Source: Cryobacterium sp. PH31-O1 (GTDB lineage Bacteria > Actinomycetota > Actinomycetes > Actinomycetales > Microbacteriaceae). Taken from it: a DNA stretch of 64,000 nt. Shown here one piece after another: positions 57,239 to 64,000 of the stretch. A model generated the notes under the pieces. It was not told where the DNA came from, made no database searches, and saw only the letters and a list, made by a program, of their open reading frames with translations. The DNA lies in contig NZ_JASITB010000004.1 in assembly GCF_030063455.1 (NCBI RefSeq), forward strand, positions 124,001-188,000. The letters are read 5' to 3'. Within the stretch, counting starts at the first letter, position 1. Each line of letters starts with the position of its first letter. The position numbers and the translations under genes were made by a program.

Positions 57239-57886
57239 GTGCCGAATTCCACGCTGTCCCTCTTCGATCTGGACCAGCCCTCGGCATCCGTTTCGCTGCC
57301 GGCACCGGCACCGCACACGCTGCGCATCGTCGCCGACTCCACCGACCGGGTGGCGTGGATGCGGGCGCGCAATCAGGGCATAACGGCAACGGATGTCGCG
57401 AAGCTGTCCACCCCGAAATCGATAGTCAATGCCGCGCGCGACAAAATGCACGGCACGAGTTTCTCCGGCAACAGCTACACCGACCACGGTCGGGCCCGGG
57501 AACCGGTCATCGCCTCGTGGGTGTTGGAAAACTACGGGATCGAGCCGAGTACCAACCTCTTTCGATCGCTTGGACACCCGCGTCACCTGGCTACCCCCGA
57601 CGGCGTCGGCGTCGCGGCCAATGGCGATCTGCACCTCGCCGAAATCAAGACCACGAGCAAGCCGTGGCGCAGCATCCCGCGCAGCTACCTTCGCCAGGTC
57701 TGGTGGCAACAATATGTGCTCGGCGCCGACCGCACGCTGCTGGTCTGGGAGGAGCACCTCGACTTCGTGCCGGTCGCGGCCGTGCCGCAGTTTCGCTGGA
57801 TCGAGCGCGACGAAGACCAGATCGCGATTCTGGTCGGCCTGGCCAACGCTCTCATCGACAACCTCGACCAGCAGGCTCGCCGCTAA
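57239..57886 (+). CDS. YqaJ-type phage recombinase/exonuclease-like protein
   Basis: The 215-residue protein has a PD-(D/E)XK nuclease pattern typical of YqaJ and lambda-exonuclease relatives. This comprises WMRARNQGITATDVAKL, GRAREPVIASWV with a conserved Glu, the Asp in LATPDGVGVAANGDLHLAEIKTT with the E-x-K pair, and QVWWQQYVLGADRTLLVWE. It is shorter than phage YqaJ enzymes and lies alone among host genes, so it may be a domesticated phage gene. No phage neighbours are visible. The GTG start is uncertain because the frame runs on upstream. Confidence 0.75.
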   Translation: MPNSTLSLFDLDQPSASVSLPAPAPHTLRIVADSTDRVAWMRARNQGITATDVAKLSTPKSIVNAARDKMHGTSFSGNSYTDHGRAREPVIASWVLENYGIEPSTNLFRSLGHPRHLATPDGVGVAANGDLHLAEIKTTSKPWRSIPRSYLRQVWWQQYVLGADRTLLVWEEHLDFVPVAAVPQFRWIERDEDQIAILVGLANALIDNLDQQARR

Positions 57887-57934
57887 CGCCCTCCATTCTT
57901 CGGACGGGGCCGCAGTGCAGGGGCGGGGATGCAG

Positions 57935-57940
57935 CAGAAT
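57935..57940 (+). promoter_or_regulatory. Candidate -10 element for a leaderless transcript (quinone oxidoreductase gene)
   Basis: CAGAAT is followed by six bases (gggggc) and the ATG at 57947. An ATG at 57929 is an alternative start. Confidence 0.35.
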
Positions 57941-57946
57941 GGGGGC

Positions 57947-58924
57947 ATGTCTCCTGACTTCGAACTGCCAACAACAATGCGCGCCCTCGTCATCGACGAA
58001 ACCGGCGCCCCCGAGGTGTTGCACCTGGCCGAGCGGCCGCTGCCCCGGCAGATTTCCGACGAGGTGCTCGTGCAGGTCCTCGCCGCCGGCCTCAACCCGA
58101 TTGACGCTAAGACCCGCTCCGGTAAGGGGGTCGCCGCCGCGATCGAAAGCTACCCGGCCGTTCTCGGCAACGATTTCAGCGGCGTGGTCGTGCGGGCGGC
58201 GTTCGAGTCCTCACCGCTGCAGCCTGGTGACGCGGTCTACGGCATGGGCCGGGTGCCGCGCACCGGCGGCAGCTTCGCCGAATACGTCTCGGTATCGAGC
58301 ATGAGCGTCACCCGCAAGCCGGCCCGGCTCAGCCATGCCGAAGCCGCCGCCGTTCCGCTTGCCGCCCTCACGGCCTGGGGCATGGTCACGCTGGCCGGGG
58401 CTGCGCCCGGGCAACGGATGCTCGTGCACGCCGCAGCAGGCGGCGTCGGCCACTTCGCGGTGCAGTTCGCCCGCGCTCTGGGCGCCCACGTGACCGCAAC
58501 CGGATCTACCCGCAACCTCGACTTTCTGCGCGAGCTCGGAGCCAACGAGGTCATCGACTACACGACCACCCGCTTCGAAGACGTCGTGCACGAGCTCGAC
58601 TCGGTCATCGATCTCATCGGCAACGTGCACGACAACACCGGTACTCGATCCCTCACCGCCCTTCGACCCGGTGGGCTACTGGTGAACGCGCCAACCGGCA
58701 GCTGGCCGAGCATGGCAGCGGATGCCGCCACCGCTGGCCGCCGCGCGACCGGTTTCAAGGTGTCACCCGACGCCCGCGCCCTCGACGAGATCTCGAAACT
58801 GCTCGACGCGGGCACCGTGCGGGTGCACGTGGACGCAGTGTTCGACCTCGCCGACGGCGCGGCTGCCCACCGGCTGATCGAAGAGGGTCATACCCGCGGC
58901 AAGATTGTACTGCGCGTCTCGTAG
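57947..58924 (+). CDS. Zinc-less MDR oxidoreductase (quinone oxidoreductase-like)
   Basis: The 325-residue protein is a medium-chain reductase without the zinc cysteines. It has the N-terminal GLNPIDAKTRSG, GNDFSGVVV, the NADPH-binding loop HAAAGGVGHFAVQFA and ANEVIDYTTTRFED. These fit NADPH:quinone oxidoreductases acting on quinones or enones. Its 3-prime end overlaps the convergent signal peptidase gene by 37 bases. The ATG at 57947 is preferred over one six codons earlier. Confidence 0.85.
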   Translation: MSPDFELPTTMRALVIDETGAPEVLHLAERPLPRQISDEVLVQVLAAGLNPIDAKTRSGKGVAAAIESYPAVLGNDFSGVVVRAAFESSPLQPGDAVYGMGRVPRTGGSFAEYVSVSSMSVTRKPARLSHAEAAAVPLAALTAWGMVTLAGAAPGQRMLVHAAAGGVGHFAVQFARALGAHVTATGSTRNLDFLRELGANEVIDYTTTRFEDVVHELDSVIDLIGNVHDNTGTRSLTALRPGGLLVNAPTGSWPSMAADAATAGRRATGFKVSPDARALDEISKLLDAGTVRVHVDAVFDLADGAAAHRLIEEGHTRGKIVLRVS

Positions 58925-59538
58925 GCGGCACCGCTGCCCCTTCTCGGCGAGCGGTGATGTTTCGGGAGGAGGGAATCGGAAACGTCAGATGGGCGCTTAC
59001 GGGCGGCACGGATGCCCCCAAACAGCATCACTATGGAATAGCTCAGTAGCACCACAGCGACGGCCGGAACGATCAGCGCTCGGCTGGTTCCGTTGACGAT
59101 ATTGTTGACAAGGCCGATCCAGGGAACGGAATACCAGAGCCGCCCCTGAATCTGGGCTGACTGCACCAGTTCGGCGTCGGGAAGGCTGTTATTGTCGCCC
59201 TGAAACTGAAAACTCCGGCTGCCGTCAGTCGAGGAACTGATCGCGATGATGCGGTGGGTGATGACTTCCGGCTGGCCGGAATGCATTTGGTAGGTGGCGA
59301 CGTCACCGATCACCAGGTCATCGGTGTTGACCGGGCCGACCACGATCAGTGTTCCAGGGGGAAGCCGCGGCTCCATCGAGCTCGTCAGCACGGTCAACGG
59401 GGTTGCTCCCATGACCTTGGGCACGATCACCAGCAGAGCAAACAGCGCCAGCACGAGCAGGAGGAGTGCCCCGCTGAGGTACACGCCCAGGGCGTGCGGC
59501 AGGCCGTGCGGCCTGGGCGGCGTAGCCATGGGGGCCAT
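58888..59538 (-). CDS. SipW-like (archaeal/ER-type) signal peptidase I
   Basis: The 216-residue membrane peptidase has an N-terminal helix (about residues 18-44). It carries the catalytic Ser54 in LTSSMEP, His95 in VITHRIIAI in place of the bacterial Lys, and the conserved Asp of QFQGDNNSLPDAELV. A C-terminal helix (LIVPAVAVVLLSYSIVMLF) follows. The Ser-His pair marks the SipW/Sec11 type that cleaves unusual signal peptides such as those of TasA and camelysin. It is the last gene of an operon with three exported proteins, and its ATG overlaps the preceding stop (TGATG). Confidence 0.88.
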   Translation of the reverse strand: MAPMATPPRPHGLPHALGVYLSGALLLLVLALFALLVIVPKVMGATPLTVLTSSMEPRLPPGTLIVVGPVNTDDLVIGDVATYQMHSGQPEVITHRIIAISSSTDGSRSFQFQGDNNSLPDAELVQSAQIQGRLWYSVPWIGLVNNIVNGTSRALIVPAVAVVLLSYSIVMLFGGIRAARKRPSDVSDSLLPKHHRSPRRGSGAAYETRSTILPRV

Positions 59539-60830
59539 CAGTTGACCGCCGTCAGGGTGAATTGCTGGGCGCTGACCGCGGCACAGTTCTGCGTCTGCAG
59601 CGCCGTTCCGGCGGTGTAGCTCGGTACCGCGATGCATTCCGTCTTGTTTCTGTTCACCTGCGTCGTGAACTGATACAAACCGTTGCCTGAGATCATGCCG
59701 CCCCATTGCTGGCTGGAGTCATTCGTGTTGCGTGTCGCCACAACCAAGGCTCTGGAACTCGTGCGCTGCCAAACCAGGCCGGCCGCCGCTTGCGAGTTGA
59801 TGAGGTACTCGCTCTGGTTGATCAGGTCATATTGCCAGAGCTGGGTGGTCAGGGCGTCGTTGCACACTTGAATGGTCACCGCTGCGTTCGCAGTGGAGGG
59901 TCCGGTAACGCAGAGCAGCCCGCTCTTCACTCGGTACCAGCCGGTCGATGACGGCACTGAGCTGGTTGCCGCCGTGGCGTCTGAGGATTTGACCGATGCG
60001 TTGCCGGCGGCGTCGAGCGCGTCGACGGTGTACGTGTAGGTCGTGCCAACGTTGAGGCCGGTATCGGTAAAGGTTGTACCGGTGATGCCCGAACGTATCA
60101 GTGCCCGGTCGCGATAGACACGATACGAGGCCACGCCGACGTTGTCGGTTGCGGCCGTCCAGCTGAGGGTGGCGGAGGCATCCGTTGTCGAGGTGTCATT
60201 CAGGTTGGTCGGCGCGGTCGGCGGCGTCGAGTCCGCCACGGCCTGAACGACGGTGACCGAGGCGATCGCGGTCTTCCAATTCGTGCCGGCCACGGCGCTC
60301 AGATTAAGCCGAGCCGCTACCTGGCCGCCAATATAGGCCCCCGGAATCGGTGATGACATCGACGTGCGCACGCAATACACAATGGACGCACTCGCAGGGA
60401 GGGGTCCGGTTAGCGTTGTTCCGCTCGACCAGGTGTGAACCGTCTGGTTTCCGGGCAGCGCCGCGCCCGGCGTGCAGTTGACGGCGGCGGCAACCGGCCA
60501 GGTCGTCACGGTGATCGCTCCGGCCAGGGCTGCGGGCGTCGACGTCGCGGCGACGAGTGTAAGAGTGTAGGAGGAGGGCACGGCCCCGTTGGTGAGGGTG
60601 ATCGGTTTCGTCGCCACCAGGGCGGTCGACGTGTAGTCGAATTTCAGCTGGTCGAAGCCGGACTGCCCAATTGTCACGCTATTGGAGGCCACCGAGCCGG
60701 TCGCCTGCACCGCCGCGGTCGTCCAAGCGGCGTGGGCCGCCCCCGAGGCGGCGAGTACGAGAAAGAGCACCGTTCCGAGCAGCGCAGCGGTGCGCTGTCG
60801 GCGCGAGCGAAATCGTTGTGGGCGCGTCAT
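59538..60830 (-). CDS. Exported protein with FN3 and ricin-B-type lectin domains
   Basis: The 430-residue protein begins with an export signal (LLGTVLFLVLAASGAAHAAWTT). A beta-rich N-terminal module of about 170 residues follows. Next comes a fibronectin type III domain (residues about 205-290; TPPTAPTNLNDTS, YRVYRDRALIRSG, TYTYTVDALDAAGN). A ricin-like beta-trefoil lies at about 295-430, with GLLCVTGPSTANAAVTIQVCN, LWQYDLINQSEYLIN and the final CAAVSAQQFTLTAVN. The trefoil would bind sugars. The gene begins 3 bases after the stop of the preceding exported protein. Confidence 0.82.
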   Translation of the reverse strand: MTRPQRFRSRRQRTAALLGTVLFLVLAASGAAHAAWTTAAVQATGSVASNSVTIGQSGFDQLKFDYTSTALVATKPITLTNGAVPSSYTLTLVAATSTPAALAGAITVTTWPVAAAVNCTPGAALPGNQTVHTWSSGTTLTGPLPASASIVYCVRTSMSSPIPGAYIGGQVAARLNLSAVAGTNWKTAIASVTVVQAVADSTPPTAPTNLNDTSTTDASATLSWTAATDNVGVASYRVYRDRALIRSGITGTTFTDTGLNVGTTYTYTVDALDAAGNASVKSSDATAATSSVPSSTGWYRVKSGLLCVTGPSTANAAVTIQVCNDALTTQLWQYDLINQSEYLINSQAAAGLVWQRTSSRALVVATRNTNDSSQQWGGMISGNGLYQFTTQVNRNKTECIAVPSYTAGTALQTQNCAAVSAQQFTLTAVN

Positions 60831-60833
60831 GAC

Positions 60834-61442
60834 TCAGGCCTGCCCCCCGATGAGAACGACGGAAAAGTTTGCCGCCGACGACGTCTGACTTGAATCCGGT
60901 GCGTTCACCGACAGCGCCACCGACACACAGAGTGTTTGTGACTGTGCCTTGGCGATGGGCGCTCCGACTGGCCCCGGCGGGGCGACGGCGAAGGTTCCGG
61001 TCCAGGTGGGGCTGACGCCACTCGTGCACGAGGCGGCGTTCGCCACGGCAGCGAGCCCGATGACGAGTGAGCCGGAAAAGTTCGAGGTGACCGTCGGAGC
61101 GATCAGTGAGGAGACGGTGACCGTCAGGGGCACGTCACCGGTATTCGTGACGGTGACCGGGGCAGCGATCACCAGTCCGGGGTACAGGGCGACGGCGGGC
61201 AGCGCCAGAGGCGACACCGTCATCGTTGCCGTTCCCGAGGTCATCGTCGCCGGGCGGGTCGACGTGCTCGCGTTCAACAGCGCATAGGTGCCCCCGGCAG
61301 CGGTCGTTGCCAGTATGACCGCGAGAAGTGCGGATGCCGCGGCGAGCACCAGGGAGCGCACCCGCAGCCGCGGGAGCGCTCGGGCACGAGTGCGTCCAGT
61401 CAGAGTCAGCGCCTGGACCGACGACCCACGAGCTGTCTGCAT
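60834..61442 (-). CDS. Exported protein with SipW-type signal peptide
   Basis: The protein of about 202 residues has a long Arg-rich N-terminus (GRTRARALPRLRVR), a hydrophobic core (LVLAAASALLAVILATTAAGG) and then TYALLNAS, which matches the SipW-type processing context seen in TasA-like proteins. The mature part is a beta-rich, Thr/Val-rich domain with two cysteines (NAASCTSGV and TLCVSVAL). The start is either ATG at 61442 or TTG at 61469, and neither has an ideal ribosome site. It precedes the FN3-ricin protein in the operon. Confidence 0.75.
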   Translation of the reverse strand: MQTARGSSVQALTLTGRTRARALPRLRVRSLVLAAASALLAVILATTAAGGTYALLNASTSTRPATMTSGTATMTVSPLALPAVALYPGLVIAAPVTVTNTGDVPLTVTVSSLIAPTVTSNFSGSLVIGLAAVANAASCTSGVSPTWTGTFAVAPPGPVGAPIAKAQSQTLCVSVALSVNAPDSSQTSSAANFSVVLIGGQA

Positions 61443-61552
61443 GCCTTCACCGGGCTTTCTGGTTTTCAAGGGAACGGGGTGGGGTGCACACGATCCGGAG
61501 TGCCCGTCGTCGGGTGACGGGCACTCCGGTAACGGCGTCGGAGCCTCAGCTG

Positions 61553-62128
61553 TTAGGAGGCCTGCAGCAGGGTCACGGCGAGGGCGTTGAGGTTGACCGA
61601 GCCGAGCTTGGCGTCATTCTCGAATCCGGCTACGGTGTTCTTGGGAAACGCCAGGGTTACGGTCACCGTGGCGGTGCGGGCTGCGACCCCGGTCGCTGTG
61701 GGGGTGATCGTGAAGGTCGGGCTGGTTCCGGTGATGCCCGCTCCGGTGATCGCCAGAACGGCGTTCCGGGTGATGTACGCCGCGAGGCGCACATCGGCAG
61801 GGGTGGCCGAGTTCGTCGGCACGACAGTGGCCGGATCGACGGCGAGGGTCGCGATCAGGTTGTCGCCCGTTGCGGTGATGTCCACCGTCTTCGTGTAGGT
61901 GAGGGTGTCACCGGGCACGATGCGGTAGCTGCCCAGGGAGATCACGGTGGGGCCGCTCTTCCAGACGCCATTGCTGGGGGCCGTGTCACTCACCAGCAGG
62001 GTGCCAGCGGTAATCGTTCCGCCGGAAAGCGTGGCGCTGGAGTTCCACAGCGCGAACGTTCCCGCACCACCGAGGAGCAGGGTCAGTCCGGCGGCGCCGG
62101 CGATGGCGCTTACGAGAAGCTTGTTCAT
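61553..62128 (-). CDS. Exported protein with alternate (SipW-type) signal peptide
   Basis: The 191-residue protein begins MNKLLVSAIAGAAGLTLLLG followed by GAGTFALWNSSATL, the alternate-signal pattern (TFALWN) of the family of SipW-processed actinobacterial proteins. The mature part is a beta-sandwich-like, Thr/Ala-rich domain with GSYRIVPGDTLTYTKTVDITATG and FTITPTATGVAARTATVTVTL. ATG at 62128 follows AAAGG at 8 bases. It is the first gene of the four-gene SipW operon and probably its major exported or fibre-like component. That last role is inference. Confidence 0.8.
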   Translation of the reverse strand: MNKLLVSAIAGAAGLTLLLGGAGTFALWNSSATLSGGTITAGTLLVSDTAPSNGVWKSGPTVISLGSYRIVPGDTLTYTKTVDITATGDNLIATLAVDPATVVPTNSATPADVRLAAYITRNAVLAITGAGITGTSPTFTITPTATGVAARTATVTVTLAFPKNTVAGFENDAKLGSVNLNALAVTLLQAS

Positions 62129-62180
62129 AGGAGAAACCTTTCGACGTGTTCGACTCATGGGTGAGTAATTCACAGACTAG

Positions 62181-62260
62181 GTGGGACAGACAGATTTGTC
62201 TGTCCCACAAAAATCCCCAGAATGGGGTTTGGGGAAATGTCCCATTGACCACCGACTTGG
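62181..62260 (-). promoter_or_regulatory. Cluster of three hairpins upstream of the SipW operon
   Basis: The AT-rich gap 62129-62434 holds three adjacent hairpins. The first is gtgggacagaca-gatt-tgtctgtcccac (62181-62208, 12-bp perfect stem). The second is a cccc-agaat-gggg stem near 62216-62228, followed on the minus strand by ATTTTT as in a terminator. The third is ccacc-gactt-ggtgg near 62240-62254. On the minus strand they would form part of the leader of the exported-protein operon. They could mark an attenuator or simply a terminator-operator cluster. The remainder of the gap toward the photolyase gene shows only AT-rich promoter-like bases. Confidence 0.5.
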
Positions 62261-62434
62261 TGGACAAATACAAAAAAATCTGTACTTAACCGTACAAAAT
62301 ATGAGTTTTTCGACTAAATACGCACTTACCCTCACTCGTTCAAAAATTCCGGCGACATCCGAGACAGACCGTTCTACCTCCGAATTGGTGTGGACCGTGG
62401 TGTGGTCCAGACTGGAGTTCCACAAGGAGACAGC

Positions 62435-63862
62435 ATGACTCTGAGTTCCACCGACAGTGCCGCCGACAGTTCAACCGAGCACACCGGGCCGGTCATCGTA
62501 TGGTTTCGCGACGACCTGCGGATTGCCGACCACCCGGCCCTGCAGGCTGCCCTCACGCTCGGGCAGCCGATCGTGGCTGTCTACGTGCTCGACGAGGTGT
62601 CCCCTGACGTGCGCCCGCTCGGCGGCGCGGCTCGCTGGTGGCTACACCAGAGCCTCCGCTCCCTCGCCGAGTCCCTGGATGGTCTCGGCGCACGGCTGAC
62701 CCTGCGCCGCGGTGCGGCTGGCCCGATCATCGCGTCGATCGCGCAGAAAACGGATGCCTGCGCCGTACTCTGGAACCGCCGCTACGGTCTGGCCGAGCGC
62801 ACGGTCGACGCCGCGATCAAGAGTGACCTGCGTGATGGCGGGGTCGATGCGCGCAGCTTCGCCGGTTCGCTCCTATTCGAACCGTGGACGATTCAGACTG
62901 GACAGGGCGGCTCTTACTCCGTGTTCACCCCGTTCTGGCGGGCCTGCACCGCCGGTCCGCCGCCACGCGCCCCCCATCCTGCGCCGGCAACCGTCCCGGG
63001 CTGGGCGGGTGCGTTGGCCTCCGATGATCTGGATTCCTGGGGCCTCGAGCCCTCGAGTCCGGACTGGGCGGGCGGACTGCGCGCCGCGTGGTTGCCGGGT
63101 GAGGCATCCGCTCACGCGTTGCTTGAGACATTTTTGACCGAGTCATTGCCTCGCTATGGCAGCGAACGCGATCAGCCGGCTCAGAACGCGACCTCACGCC
63201 TTTCGCCGCACCTGCGCTGGGGCGAGATCAGTCCCTACCAGGTCTGGTCGGCGACGCAGCAAGCTCAGCGCGGCCTCACCGGAACGGCCCTCGCCAGCGC
63301 GACCCGGTTTCTCACCGAAATCGGTTGGCGGGAATTTGCCTACCACGTGCTCTTCAACGCCCCCGAGCTCGCCACCAAGAACCTGCGCCCCGCCTTCGAC
63401 GCTTTCCCCTGGCCGCCACTCGACCGGGCAGCCCTGGCCGCCTGGCAGCAGGGTCGCACCGGCTTCCCCCTTGTCGACGCCGGCATGCGCGAACTCTGGC
63501 GCACCGGAAGTATGCACAATCGGGTACGCATGGTTACTGCATCATTCCTGATCAAGAATATGTTGGTCGACTGGCGCGAGGGCGAACAGTGGTTTTGGGA
63601 CACCCTGGTCGACGCCGATGCCGCGAGCAACCCGTTCGGCTGGCAGTGGGTCGCCGGCTCAGGGGCGGATGCTGCCCCCTACTTCCGCATCTTCAATCCC
63701 GACCTGCAGGCCGCAAAGTTCGATCCACATCAGGAGTACATCCGCGCGAACGTGCCCGAATACGGCACGGAGGCCTACCCGGCACCCCTCGTCGACCTCG
63801 GCGAAACGCGTCGGGCAGCCCTGGCCGCCTACGACGCTGTCAAAGCCCAAACAGCGAGCTAG
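62435..63862 (+). CDS. phr: Deoxyribodipyrimidine photolyase
   Basis: The 475-residue protein has the photolyase/cryptochrome layout. The N-terminal Rossmann domain opens [17 protein letters not shown], and the C-terminal FAD domain contains [60 protein letters not shown] and [24 protein letters not shown]. It uses blue light to split cyclobutane pyrimidine dimers. AAGGAGACAGC precedes the ATG at 62435. Its stop overlaps the convergent partial gene by 3 bases. Confidence 0.93.
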   Translation: MTLSSTDSAADSSTEHTGPVIVWFRDDLRIADHPALQAALTLGQPIVAVYVLDEVSPDVRPLGGAARWWLHQSLRSLAESLDGLGARLTLRRGAAGPIIASIAQKTDACAVLWNRRYGLAERTVDAAIKSDLRDGGVDARSFAGSLLFEPWTIQTGQGGSYSVFTPFWRACTAGPPPRAPHPAPATVPGWAGALASDDLDSWGLEPSSPDWAGGLRAAWLPGEASAHALLETFLTESLPRYGSERDQPAQNATSRLSPHLRWGEISPYQVWSATQQAQRGLTGTALASATRFLTEIGWREFAYHVLFNAPELATKNLRPAFDAFPWPPLDRAALAAWQQGRTGFPLVDAGMRELWRTGSMHNRVRMVTASFLIKNMLVDWREGEQWFWDTLVDADAASNPFGWQWVAGSGADAAPYFRIFNPDLQAAKFDPHQEYIRANVPEYGTEAYPAPLVDLGETRRAALAAYDAVKAQTAS

Positions 63863-64000
63863 GCAACCTGGACGGCTGCGATACCCGGGGATTCCGCGTT
63901 CGGATTGCGTACGGGCTTCTGCTCGGAGGCCCCAAGGTACCAGATGCTCAGGACGCACATGATGAGCGAACCGAGGGCGAGCGGGTTCTGCAGGTAGATC
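63859..64000 (-). CDS. C-terminal end of a membrane protein (partial)
   Basis: The frame is open to the edge of the window and gives the last 46 residues of a protein. A membrane helix (LALGSLIMCVLSIWYLGA) is followed by a short polar tail ending VQVA. The gene runs off the window, so the family cannot be named. Codon composition matches the rest of the window. Confidence 0.6.
   Translation of the reverse strand, partial: IYLQNPLALGSLIMCVLSIWYLGASEQKPVRNPNAESPGIAAVQVA

Overview
The window is high-GC DNA from an actinobacterium, most likely a member of Microbacteriaceae (Cryobacterium, Salinibacterium or Leifsonia-like). That placement is an inference. It rests on the strong G/C bias at third codon positions, frequent GTG and TTG starts, several apparently leaderless genes, a class Ib nrdHIEF operon, an rplJ-rplL pair detached from rplK-rplA, and sortase- and SipW-type surface proteins. 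No rRNA, tRNA, CRISPR array or complete insertion sequence was found.

Layout. 0.1-2 kb: a butanediol-type dehydrogenase and an MBL hydrolase. 2.4-7 kb: a lipoprotein plus a MacA/MacB-like export system. 7-12.2 kb: a choline-to-betaine operon (betT-betB-betA). 12.3-18 kb: a decaying polymorphic-toxin locus. It holds a broken nuclease toxin with a YezG-like immunity gene, a frameshifted SseB-like gene, a frameshifted TNT (NAD glycohydrolase) toxin with an apparently intact Imm61-like immunity gene, and unrecognised small genes. 18-20.6 kb: an ABC-2 type exporter. 20.7-25 kb: nrdHIEF behind a clear NrdR box pair. 25-31.3 kb: a ChvE/MmsA/MmsB-type sugar importer with its LacI regulator and a divergent shikimate-dehydrogenase-like gene. 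31.4-34 kb: cystathionine beta-synthase and a cystathionine gamma-synthase/lyase. 34.2-37.7 kb: DUF3105 and DUF305 proteins and an ABC exporter.

37.8-42.7 kb: an ATPase-less carbohydrate importer and a divergent LacI regulator with two matching operators. 42.7-46.5 kb: a cytosine-deaminase-like amidohydrolase, an MFS carrier and a divergent GntR regulator. 46.6-47.9 kb: rplJ-rplL with an L10 leader and an attenuator-like hairpin. 47.9-50.1 kb: a DHA2 efflux pump and its MarR regulator with paired operators. 50-56 kb: an O-antigen-ligase-like polymerase, a sortase-anchored surface protein and a two-component system. 56-59 kb: a beta-propeller-like protein, a YqaJ-type nuclease and a quinone oxidoreductase. 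58.9-62.1 kb: an operon of three exported proteins plus a SipW-type signal peptidase. 62.4-63.9 kb: a DNA photolyase, then the end of a membrane protein at the edge.

The two most unusual regions are the toxin locus, where three separate frame breaks lie within about 3.3 kb while the other genes I read look intact, and the SipW-type operon, which seems to carry both its exported proteins and the peptidase that would process them. Several control circuits can be read directly: the NrdR pair, the GGAACCGGTTCC pair, the TTGA-N6-TCAA pair, an L10 leader with a terminator-like hairpin, and a GC-rich repeat present once between each of two convergent gene pairs.
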